A DNA stretch of 64,000 bases, from positions 54,554-118,553 of IMG/VR virus record IMGVR_UViG_3300042503_001836. One strand, 5' to 3'. Of this stretch, positions 17,701 to 29,700 are shown piece after piece (the stretch's first letter is position 1; each line of letters begins with the position of its first letter). Source of the DNA: a virus. The translations under genes were made by a program, and so were the position numbers. A model generated the notes under the pieces. The model was given only the letters and a program-made list of their open reading frames with translations. It had not been told where the DNA came from and did not search any database.

Positions 17701-20700
17701 AATGCTTGCTTAAATTTATTAAATTCTGCTTCGTTAGCAAATACAATACAACCACTAGAGCCAGGATCAACAAGTCTGTCCTTATCAATGTGGAAACCAA
17801 TAGCGGTTCGTTCTGTTTTAAAATCAGGTTCAAGTCTTATAAACTCATTCCCCATTTTAGCCTTATTGCCGCTAGGAGTAGTTTTACCAAGTCTATAACT
17901 ACCAAACTCTACAGGTTGTTTAGACCCTGCTTTTGTTTCACCTGCACCACCAAATATTTGAGTATCCGCCTTACCTGAATTAACAATAAATCTATCAACT
18001 ATCTTTCCTTGTTTAATGACGGCTAACTGGATTTTTTCTAATCCAAATTCATCTTTTTGTCCCAATCGCTGCATCCTGATTACAGATTCACCCTTGGACT
18101 GACTGGCAGGAGTAACAGTATTAGCTTTAGTTTTAGCAGTTGCCGGAGGTTGGGAAGCGATCGCACCATAATCACCCTTAGCTAAATTAGCAAGGAACAC
18201 TTGAGGGTTAATATAGCGTCCGTTTGCCTTAACCCCAAAATCTAGATGATGTCCTAATACATTACCCAGTTTTTGCCCAGCTTGTACTTGTACAGGTTTG
18301 CTCAAGTCACCAAGAGTATTTTTGATACTATTAAGTGCTAAGTGTCCATACTCTATAGTTATCTTTGTACCCGATGGTAATATACTATTAACAAACACAG
18401 CAGCATCTTGTCCGCCCCATTTTTGCAATTTAGCTACACCTGCAAGACTAGCAATAACTTCTGCACCAGCACCACCCTTAACACGACTGTCAAAATCAAC
18501 CTTATTGTGTAAACGTCCTGGACGTTGACCCATGACACTTTGTCCAAAGGTGGGTTTATAGTTAATCAAATCTTGGATAGTCGTATTTTTAATAGGTGAT
18601 GTAAATTGATTTGCTACTGTAGGTATAACCGTTGGTGCTGGTGTTGCTGATGCTGCATCCTGTGTTGTAGGTGGCGTTATAGCTGACGATACAGCCGATG
18701 TTATACCACCAAACACACGACCTACAGTGTTTAGTAAATTACCTGCCCAGTCAGAAGAGTTATTTTCATTAGTGACTTGATTTAACTTACCTAAAGTTAC
18801 ATCTAACTTAGTTCCTACGCCCGTCACAGTATCACCAAGTCCCTTAAAGGCATCGTTAAGACCACTAGTAGCTATTACTGCGTCTTGTCCTAAAGACTTC
18901 ACAACCTCTTGCACATCAGAGTTTATACCAACAACACTACCCTGAACTGTTCTAAGTTGATCGTCAAACTCTTTAATTTTATCCTCATCAAAAGGAACTA
19001 TCTTACCTGGTAGACTTCGTTGTAATTCACTAGCACGAAGCTTAATGTCATCAATATTATTTTGATAATCAATTTCCTGTTTTTTAGCATCTAACTGACG
19101 TTTTTCCATCTCCGTAGTTTGAGAGATAATATTAATAAGCCCCTCAATAAATTGAGTGTAAATGTTATCGCCAGCACCTATCAAAGCTTCTCTAAGCTTG
19201 TTTTGCATCCTAGATCCTTCTAGGGTTTTTTGTGCTTTTTGGAACTCTATGCTTACCGCTTGCGCTTCCCTAACAGAAGCTCTATAGTATTCAGCTACTT
19301 GTTTAGTCTGGTCAATCAAAGCCTGTTTCATATCACGCTGGGCTTTGGCCATTTCTTGTGAGTTTTGAGCTAATGCCTCTCTATCTTTAGTAATATCGCC
19401 TCTTAACTTATCAAATTCCGCTTGTGCTTCATTTAAGTTAGTACCACCAGCCGCAATAACTTGGCTTATCTTGTCTAAGGCAGCTTGATCACTATTAATC
19501 TTTTCAGTTAATAAAGTGCGTTGGCTGCTTAAATCAGCTAGTTGAATATTTGATAATTCCGGTGCTATTTGTTGCGCTGTTCCCGATGATGCGTAAATTT
19601 TAGCCTGACTTAAATTAGACTTAATCCTATTAGCAGATGTAGCACGCTCAAATCTAGTATTTGCATCCTTAACAGCATTGGTAGCTTGGGTATATAAAGC
19701 CTCTTCCATAGGTCGGACATCAAACGGTTTTGCCCCAGCAATCATGTTTTTAAGCTGGTCAATTCGTGCTTGAGTCTTTTGGACAGCAGCAGGAATTAAA
19801 TTTCCTGTAACACCTTCAACCGCGCCTAGCTGTAACTTTTGCTTATATTCTTCTTCCTGTTTAAGCATCCGTTCCAACATAGGCAACGGTGATCCAAAGC
19901 TATTAACTAGATCCTCACGTTTTTTGTAAAGTTGTTGAATTAATTGCTTAACCTCACCTTGTTCCTTACGAACCTTATCACTCGGTAACGCCTTGTTTAG
20001 TTCTACACTTCGTTTAGTTGCTGCCTCTAGTTGTTTGTCAATATTTTTAATCTCTTTAAAATCAAACGCACGTTGTATAGAGGTTTTGATAATGATCTCC
20101 TGATTTTTCCTTTGATTTTCTAATGCTTGTAATTCCTCTTTAGCTTTTTCATATTCTTCTTTAATTTTTTTATCCCGTCTATTAAAGAAAGTAGGTACAG
20201 TCAACTTTTCAAATTCAGCTTTCTTTTGCGGAATTTTTTTATCAAGATCCTCCATAATTTTTCTATTTTCTAGACGATCACCTACTTCAAACTCAGAGGA
20301 TTTGATAGCCAAAGTATTCCGCATCTGTTTAGACTGATTTTCTAAGTTTTTAAAATCAGCACTGTTTTGTATATCTTTAATTTCTTGAGGACTAGCACCT
20401 CTAGCTTTTGCATCGGCTAATACAGCTAATCTTCTATTGTTGTTATCCTCAATTTGTCTGTTAAGATTTGATATATCTTTGTTAGCATTAAATTTTTGTT
20501 GCTGTTCTATTGTCAGTGGTTTGATATCAGCTACAAAGTCACTAGGTTTACCAGTAAATCCTTGACTAGACGCAAACTCTTTTAAGTTTTGGATATTTTT
20601 TTCTTGATCCTCAAAATATTTGATAACCTGTTGTTGCGCGTTAGTTAATCGGGCGTTTGGATCTTCTGTATCAAAATAGCTTTTTATTCCTTTGTTTTCT

Positions 20701-23700
20701 GGTTTGTTAAGAAACTCTTTTTGTTTGTCTGTTAGTTTAGGTGCAAATAAGTCAAGAGCCTTAGTGGCTAATGTTATAGCAGCAATGAAAGCAACAACCG
20801 CAGTAAGAATAATAGTAAGAGGGTTAGCAAAAAGAGGTGCTAAAAGCATAGCTAGTTTACCTATAAGAGGTACTGCCATGAGTGGCCCGGATGCACCTGA
20901 AGCAATCAAGGCAGCATTGGAAGCCATAGCGGTAGACGCAGCCACAGAAGCCGCAGTAGTAGCTGAAGCTAAACCTACATTAGCAGCATACGCAGCACCA
21001 GCACCAGCCACACCTAAAGCACCTACACCAAGAAAATCCATTACTGGATTAGCTTGACCTTTATTTCTTGCCTTGATTGCATCATCCCATTTAAAGTCAC
21101 CACCACCCCAGAAGCTTCTAATGTCAAGCTGTACGCCTTTAGAAGGTAATGTGTCAGCTAGTGATCCGCCTAACTTTTTAACATTGTTAGTTGCTTTATC
21201 AAAGGAGTCCGCCGTTTTTTGAACATTGGCTCTAATCTCAGTCAAACCGTTATTTAGTTCCTTAGTTGCTTCCTTGAGTGAATCACCCATAGGATTGCTA
21301 AAGTCACCTTTAGAGAACATCAAGATAGCAAAAGCGACCCCTATATGAGTTAATGCTTTTCCTAAGAATCCTAATGAAGCCGCAAACAGTTTATTTCTTG
21401 CAATTCCGGCATCCATAGCTGCATTAGCCGCACCCATTGAAGTTAGCATTAATTCACTAGCAGCTTTCATTGTAGTCATGAAGCCTATAAAAGCCTTTGC
21501 TGAACTACTGAACATTCCTGCGGCTGCACCAACTACACTCGTGATCATTGGCCAAAGAGCCATTTTTACTAAAGCCGTAGCTTGTTCAAACATGAACACC
21601 ATTGCTAGTAGTTCTACAACTCCTGGAGGAATGACTTTAAAAAACCCACTAAATACACCTTTAAGCCCGTCAATTATATTACCCGCTTGTTCAGCACCTT
21701 GTACTAAGCTGCCAAACATAGATGAAAAGCTAACATTACCATCACTCATAGACCGCATAACAGAATCTATAGTGCTAAAAAGTGCTACAACAAGATTACC
21801 TACACCACTATTCATGTTAGAAATTAGGTCTTTTTCTGCACCTAACCAGTTGTCAGCAACATCCGCAGTAATGCCAACAATTAAAGGCATCATGTTAGTA
21901 GCCATAACTGAAAAAGTTGCCATTAATAGGTGTTGCAAAGATCCAAGTAAAGTAACCAAGGGTTTAAACTTAGTCATAATTACTGTTAACCCTATTGCTA
22001 TGGTTGCAGCAAAACCAATGGCAAAAGATTGACCTAAAGGTATTAATGCTCCAAGACTCTTACTGAACAAAGATAAGCCATCAGCAAAAGTGCTAACAAA
22101 GAAACCTAGAGTTCCGCCTAACTTATCAGTAAATATTGTGGTTATTTCAAAACCCACATTACCTAGTTTATTTAATGCAACAACTAGCCCACCCGCTTGA
22201 CTAGCAGCCGAATTACCATAATCTTGTTTGAGTACCTTAGCAACTTTAGGTAAGATATCCTGAGATAACACACTACCAGATGAGATGAGAGCGTTCATTT
22301 CTGGTACTGACACACCCATAGCCTTAGCAAATACACCCATAGCTGGCGGGAATTTTTCGCCTAATTGCTGTCTTAATTCTTCCATTGACAGCTTACCTTT
22401 AGCCAGAATTTGAGTATAAGCCATGAAGACTAAACTTGCATCTTGACCAGTAATACCTAACGCGCTTAGAGATGCTGTTATACCTTCAAACAAATCTCTG
22501 ACACCTTGTCCTTCCATCTTACTATCTCTAGCTGCAATAGCTAATTGAGAATAAGAATTAGCCGCTACTTCAGAAGGAACATTCATTTTATTAGCAATGT
22601 CTTTGGCATACTTAAATTCTGCCTCGCCACCTGCCTTAGAGCCGCCTAAGAAAGTAAACCTTCTTTGTAATACTTCTACTCGCTGAATACCGTCCATTAA
22701 TCTAGCGACATGGGGTGAAACCATACTAACAGCCGCACCTATACCACCAATAATCGGAGCTAGAGGTAAGAATAAGGGACTTAAGGAAGCAAACAAAGAT
22801 GTTACAGGTGCTAAAGTTGCAGCAATAGACCCCATAAATTGCAACACATTCGGGAAAGTTGCGTCAGCTTCTTTTGGATCGCTAAACAGAACTTTTTTCA
22901 CACCAGATCCCATCTGGTTGTACATTTCCTTAAATTGATCCTGGGTAGCTACAGTACCCCGACTCATGCGCTTAAATATGACTCCAACAGCATCACCAAA
23001 GTTAGCTTGACCTAGTGCTTTTTTAGCATTGTATTCCAGGTCGTCTTTAGCGTTAGCAAGGTTACGTACAGAGTCTTTAAAACCTTCGGCTATAGATTTA
23101 CCCATATCAAAGCCTTTTTCCTTAAACTTAGCTTGTAAGCCAGTTAAGGATGCCATCAAACCCGCGGTAGCCGTATCTAAAAGTTTAGGATCGATGTTTT
23201 TAAGTTGCTGTGAAGACATACCAGCTTTTCTCAAGCCTTCTAGTAATAAGCCTTTCATAGCTTCTTGATCATTACCAGCATAGGCTTCGGTAAGTCTGCC
23301 AACAAAACCAGTAGAACGTGGAGCATTAACCAAACTTTGACGGAAAGTATCTAACCCACCAGAATCTCGCATCTGTTGGAAAGTTTTAAAAGCTACGCCA
23401 CGCTCACTTAAAACCTTTGCTGTAAGTGAGTCTAATTTACCTTGTGCTTTATCATCACCTAAAACTGCTCTAGAACGTTCAATATCACCCATTGCTTGCA
23501 TAAGTTTACGCTCATTATTGGTTGCCGCAATAGGATTATTTAGAATGTTTTGGCGTGCTGCGTCTAACTGTGCATCAGTCATAGCATCACGGGTAGTTTT
23601 ATTAACTCCACGTCTGCGTAACGCTTGTTTTGTCATAGCATCTAGCACTTGTGGAGATATAGGACTGAACTGCGATACCCCTTCTAAAGCCTTTTCTACT

Positions 23701-26700
23701 TTGTTTCTTTGAGTACCAAGAGAGTTAATTGTATTTACTATTGTTCCTGATTGTTGTTTTAGTTTATTCCCTGTTAATCCTTGTATAACAGAAGTAGGAA
23801 TCATAGGAATATTGAGATTTTCTAAAACACTGTCTATGGCAGTATTACCTAAATTCTCAATTAATTGTTGACTCGCTTGAGTACCTTTAGCATTACCTAA
23901 TCCTGCTTTTTTGCGATTAGCCGATGTTTGTTCTTGTAAAACTTGTTCAACAGTAGGAGCTTGGTTTCTAGGATTTGATCTTGATGATTGATCCAAACCT
24001 AAGATCCCACCAAAAGTATTCATGAACATTCCAAACATACCTAGTCCCATTGATGCAAGACCACCACCACCAACAATTGATGGTAAAGGGAACATGCTAG
24101 GGACAGGATTCATCATCTGGGATATGCCACCTAGTATCCCGTGTGTTTTTTGTCCAGATAACGAAGATAAATCTATTCTGGTAACAGAACTTAGTAATTT
24201 TGTTAAGAAACCACCGGGTTTTAAGACATCATTATTAAGTAAGTTCTTAATAATTGCGTTACCCAAGCCTAAAGTTAAGCCACCAAGTACAGGTATCAGT
24301 GGTTTTAGCATGGGTACAAGTTGCAATGTCTTGGGTATGAATTTCATAAACCAAGGCATTATAGAGCGAGTTTGAGACAACAGACCTTGATAAAGTGGCT
24401 GTTTTAAAGTATCAGCAAGAGAGAATAACGCCGCGTTTACAGCATTACGCATCACCTGGCCTAATGAAGCATAACCAGAAAGTGTGCTTTGACGGACACT
24501 ATCACTAACAGCAGTAAATAAATTAGTAATTAAGTCTTTACCCAGACTCAAATACTGACTCATCATTGTTGGTGGTACTGGAGGTATGGGCGGTGTAGGG
24601 GGTGTGGGTGGTGATGGCGGAGATGGCGGTGTGGGTGGTGATGGGGGTACTGGAGGTACTGGAGGTACAGGAGGTACTGGAGGTACAGGTCTAGGAGGAA
24701 CAGGAGGTACAGGAGGTCTAGGAGGAACAGGAGGTCTAGGAGGTACAGGAGGTACAGGTCTAGGAGCAGTAGTCCAAGGATCTGGAATTTGTGAATAACT
24801 ATCAAATAACCGGGACATATTACCAGCCATTAATGCATTTAAGTTAATACGTATGGGTGGGTAGGGCTGTGTAGCTTGTGTTCTAGTTGATAAGTGAGGT
24901 CTTGTTTGCTGAGTTTGCTGAACTGTACTAGCTAAATTAGTTCTTTGCTGTCCTAAGTTTCTATTTGTTGCAGGCACATTTTCAGTATTCTGTGCTTCAT
25001 AGTCTTCAGGTAGAGAATTAACAGCTCGCTTAGACTGTTGTAATATACTTGATATCTGTGGTTTAAAATAATTAGATAAGCCAAGGTATGCCGCTATTGA
25101 TTTACCTTCTATTACACCTTCTGCTAAATCTTGGGCAACATTAAGATCCTTTGATTTGTTATACTTACCTTCTTTGTAACCTTTAGCAATTGTTTGATGA
25201 TATGCGTCTATATTAGCCGCATAGTTAGCTACAAGAGCTTTTTGAGATTCTGTGGCTGTCTTACTTTCATTAACTGTTTTAACCATTAAATCAGCAATTC
25301 TCTTGTTAGCTAAGACTAAAGCAGCCACAGCACCATCTTCAAAACCCTCACCAAAATCTAGACCCATTTCTAGCATAACTTTTGATGGGGATGCAATCCC
25401 AAATATTCTTTTAATCGTAGATAATATACCTGTAGCAAACTTAGTAACTATCCCTAAAACGCCACCATTTGCAGACAAGAATCCTTGTCCAAAAGAAGTT
25501 ATTAAATTAATACCAATGTCTTTTAAACTTCCGCCTTTGCTAAATGCAGATTTGGCACTGTTAAATAAATTGCCTAAAATAGTATCACTGCCAAAGTCTT
25601 TTTTAACACCTGATAATAGATTAGATAGAGGGTTTGCAGGTTGATCAAACTCTTCTAGATAAGATTTAATTTCTGGGTGTTGTGTAAACGCATTATAGTC
25701 AGCATTTGAGTTAAAAGCAGTGCGTGCTTTTTCTTGTAACTGTTTAAGTTTTTCAGATGAAACCGTGTGTGATTGAATGTAAGGTTTTCCACCAATAATG
25801 GAATGTGCCTTATCAGATAATTGAAATTCTTTTTGTTGTGGATGACCACTCAATGCAAAAAGAGTATTATTATCATTGTCTACTTTTCCATAACCCTTGT
25901 ACTTGTCTAGATACTTCAAGCCCATGTTTTGAGCTAACTTAGGATGTTTCAATAAGAAATTATTTAATTTGGTAGCAATACCGAAGGGTGTACTAAACCC
26001 AGTCATTAAATTTGTATCGTGCGTCCAGTCATAGACATCGCTTATCTGTAACCCACCCTCTTTATTGCGTCCATAATTAAAACCGCCTAAAGTGTAATGT
26101 AAATTTTTAAATCCGGGTATTTGACTAACTTCATTGCCTACAGTACCACTACCCACTTCCCAATTTGAAGGAATTTTAGTTGTTTTATTTTTTGAAGCAA
26201 AGTCAAGCATAGACCTGTACATTACTGCTAGTTCTGCCTCTCTAGCAGTACGCCCCTGCAATTTATGAACATCAGTATTTCCTTGATAATAAGCACCTAA
26301 ATGTTTAACTGGTTCTGATAGTTTATTTCCTAGTATGCCAGTATTTCCCAGTGCAACCATAGATGCGCCAAGTATTGATCCAAAAGTTGTCTTTTTCTCA
26401 TGTTTATTGCTTTGCTCATAAACACCCTTAGTAGCTTTAGCACTACCATCAACGGCATTTTCAACAATGGAATCATATGTATTAATGTTCTCAGAATTAA
26501 ATAAATCTAATTCTTTAATTCCCGTATCCACAGCTTTCGCTAATAACTGACTAGCACCTGATACATCAACAACACCTTGTTTAATACCAATAGCCAGACC
26601 TGACGCAATCATTACACCCAAGGCAATCATCACCTTTGAAGGTGAACTAATGCCCATGTTTTGTTTAATCTGATTTTGAATAGCGTCACCAGTAGTATTT

Positions 26701-29700
26701 ATAGCTTTAGAAGATAAGGCAACCGTGCTTAATATACCTTGGCTCAAACCTTCGTTAGTCTGTTTACCGATCTTAATGAAATTATTTAAGGGTGAGTGAA
26801 GTTTTGCACCTAGTGACCCCACAACATTAGCTATTCCTTGAGGTGCGCCATAATCTGCAACACTAGAAGCTATAGCATCTTTCACTGGTAAACCCTGACC
26901 AACTTTAGATTTAGATTTTCTATATAAATCTAAAGGTACAGACAAAGTATCAACAACAGCATCAACACCATAACCAGCAGTTGCAAAATTAGAATTTGCA
27001 CCAGTACCTAAACCTGTAGGTACAACCTTCATGACACTGCTAATGGCTCTTACTATTTCACTCTTACTGAGTTTAAGGTCTTTCAAATTGTCATTTAAAA
27101 CACTCTTAAACGTAGACATATAATCAAGGGAAGTATCAGCTTGTAACTTCGCCTTAGTTTGTCCATGAGCTTGAGTAACAGCTTTAGTAATAGCACTATT
27201 TCTTAATAATGCGGTCATACCAGCTTGAGCAGCATCAACGGCACTGACAGTCATCGGATTAGCACCAAGACCTAACGCGCCAGCTTTAGCAATATTTATA
27301 GTGTGATCAAAAGCCGCTCTAGGTGTAGTCAAAGTTTTATCAGCAACAATGCTATTTACAAAATCTTTAGCAGACCCACCTACAGACTGAAATAAAGTTT
27401 CACTAGGGTTTGCTGCATGCCGTTCTCCAACCTTACCTAGTATTTTCAATCCCGTATCCGTAGCACTTAGACCAGCACTTCCATACGTGCTAATTGATGT
27501 AAGTCCAGGTATTACACTGGTTGCACCAAGAGCTGGATCAGCAAAGGTTTTTACTGCACCTACAATATCAGTTACAGTTGATACCATTTGTCTTGCACCT
27601 TGAGCAACCTTGCTATTACCTTTTTGCATTCCCAAAAACAAACCCGAAGTTATCATCAGACCCATCTCAAACATCAACCAAGATGGTGACTGGATCTGCA
27701 TTTTGGTTTGGACTACTTTAATAAAGTCATCGAGCATAACACGGGCAGCATTGGACACCCCACCTGCACCATGTTTAATCCCGTTTTGCAAACCTTTAGG
27801 AATTTCTACTCCATGCTGTTGTGCTAACTCTGTATAACCCTTTAATTGCTGATCAAATAGTTTTTTGTCAGCGAGGTTTAACTTGCCTTCTAAATGTCCC
27901 GCGTTTTTTCTATTATTTTCTAGAGGTGATTTAGCTCTGCCGTGAATCCCGCTTAATTCACTATTAATATCTTTGCTAAAGCCAGCATCCTCACCCATTT
28001 TTACATATTTATCAACAGTAGCAACGGCTTCTTTAGAGCGACTAATAAAAGTAACAACTTCAGCTCTTGCTGATTTAAGTTCTTCATGCGTACCTACTGC
28101 GGTAGCTTGTTTAACTTTCGCCTGTATTCTCTTATATTCATCTGCAAAATATTTTTTAATAGATGTTAATGCTTTATCAATCTCATCTAAGGAAGTCTGA
28201 GCATATTTTTTTGTATTAGCTGTTTTATCAGAAGAAACAGGCGGTAAAGGTATTAATTTATTTTCGGCTGCCGTAGCATCTTTATAGCCTTGGGATATAT
28301 CAATATTTTTAACTATTTCAGATTGAATTGTTTGGAAAAGTGGCTTAATCTGCTCAGGAATATTAACAGGAATTGGTTCTAATTCCCGTTTTTTAGCTGG
28401 TGGGGGTAATGGTACTTTATTTTCCTTAGCTGGTGGCTGCTTAGGTAAAGGTGCTGAATCTTTCCAAGGATCTGAAATAACTTCAGAAACAAAAGGTTTA
28501 CTGGTTTTAGATTTTGATACAGCTTGAGATTCAGATTTCATACCTATGGAGGCATCACTCAAAGCTTTAGCAGCATTTTTTAAATCGGCTGCGGCTTCTT
28601 TAAGTACATCTGAAGAAGATTTAACAACAGGTGTAACAGGCTTATTTAATACACCTTTACTTAAAAAATCTTTAATGATAGGTGCTGTATTTGGTAATAA
28701 TTTATCAAAGGCAATCTCCACAACTTTTTTAGATTCAGAAGCCAAACCTTGACCTATAAACGTACTTGTAGAATCTTTTTTACCACTTTCAGCCGCATCA
28801 AAGAACCAGCCTACAGCATTTTGAACACCAGATGATGAGTTTTGAGTAACTGAACTGGCCGATTTTCTAACTTGTCTAATAGTCGCTAATTTAGCCCTTT
28901 GAGCAATACTCTCAACACTAATATTAATACTGTCAGAAAATGCCGTATTTATTTCTGACACTGTACTAGAAATAACGCTGGGATTATCTTTAGCTATATT
29001 TTCTTTAAATGATTTAACTCCAGACTTACTACTTTTTTTAGTCTTAATTCCTACACCAAAAGAATTTAAAAAACTATCTGCCGCCTTTTCACCAACATCA
29101 CTCATATCAATGTTAGCGTTTTTCTTAATAGATTGGCGCATCCCTTTAGATATTTCTGAACCAAAACCCATTGAGATTCCTTCAAGAAACCCAGTCAATA
29201 AATCTTTACCTGGTTTTAAAATAATACTAACTGCTTGGTCTATTTGACTATTACCCGTAATTTCTTTAATACCTCCAAACATTGTTTTTAATTCTTCCAC
29301 TACTTCTTGAGTGTTAGCATTAACAACACTGTCACTAGATTTTACGCCTTTAGATATTGCATCAATAAAAGCATTTTCAATACTGCTAGAAACACCACTG
29401 ATAGCACTAAGAATACCTTTTTCAATTCCTTCTGCTATCGATTGAGAAACTTCTTGCTTAGAAGAATCTGTAATCTTAATATCTAGATTTTCTTCTGTTT
29501 CAATTATGTATCGCTTACTAGATAAATTACCCAATCTTTGTTCTAATTCATCTAATTTAGTAACATCAGTATTAACAGCTATGGGGTTGCTATCAAAATA
29601 TTTATTAACTTCCTTAAGGTGCTGTACTTTAGTATGTAAATGTTTATTTAAATCAACAAGTTGATCGTCGTCAACATTAACAACAATCGGATTATTATTA

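Noticed and set aside
24586-24798. Plus-strand open frame encoding a glycine-rich GGTGG repeat protein
   Set aside because: It is the antisense of the proline-rich linker of the tape measure gene; no ribosome site or promoter, and its composition is forced by the repeat.
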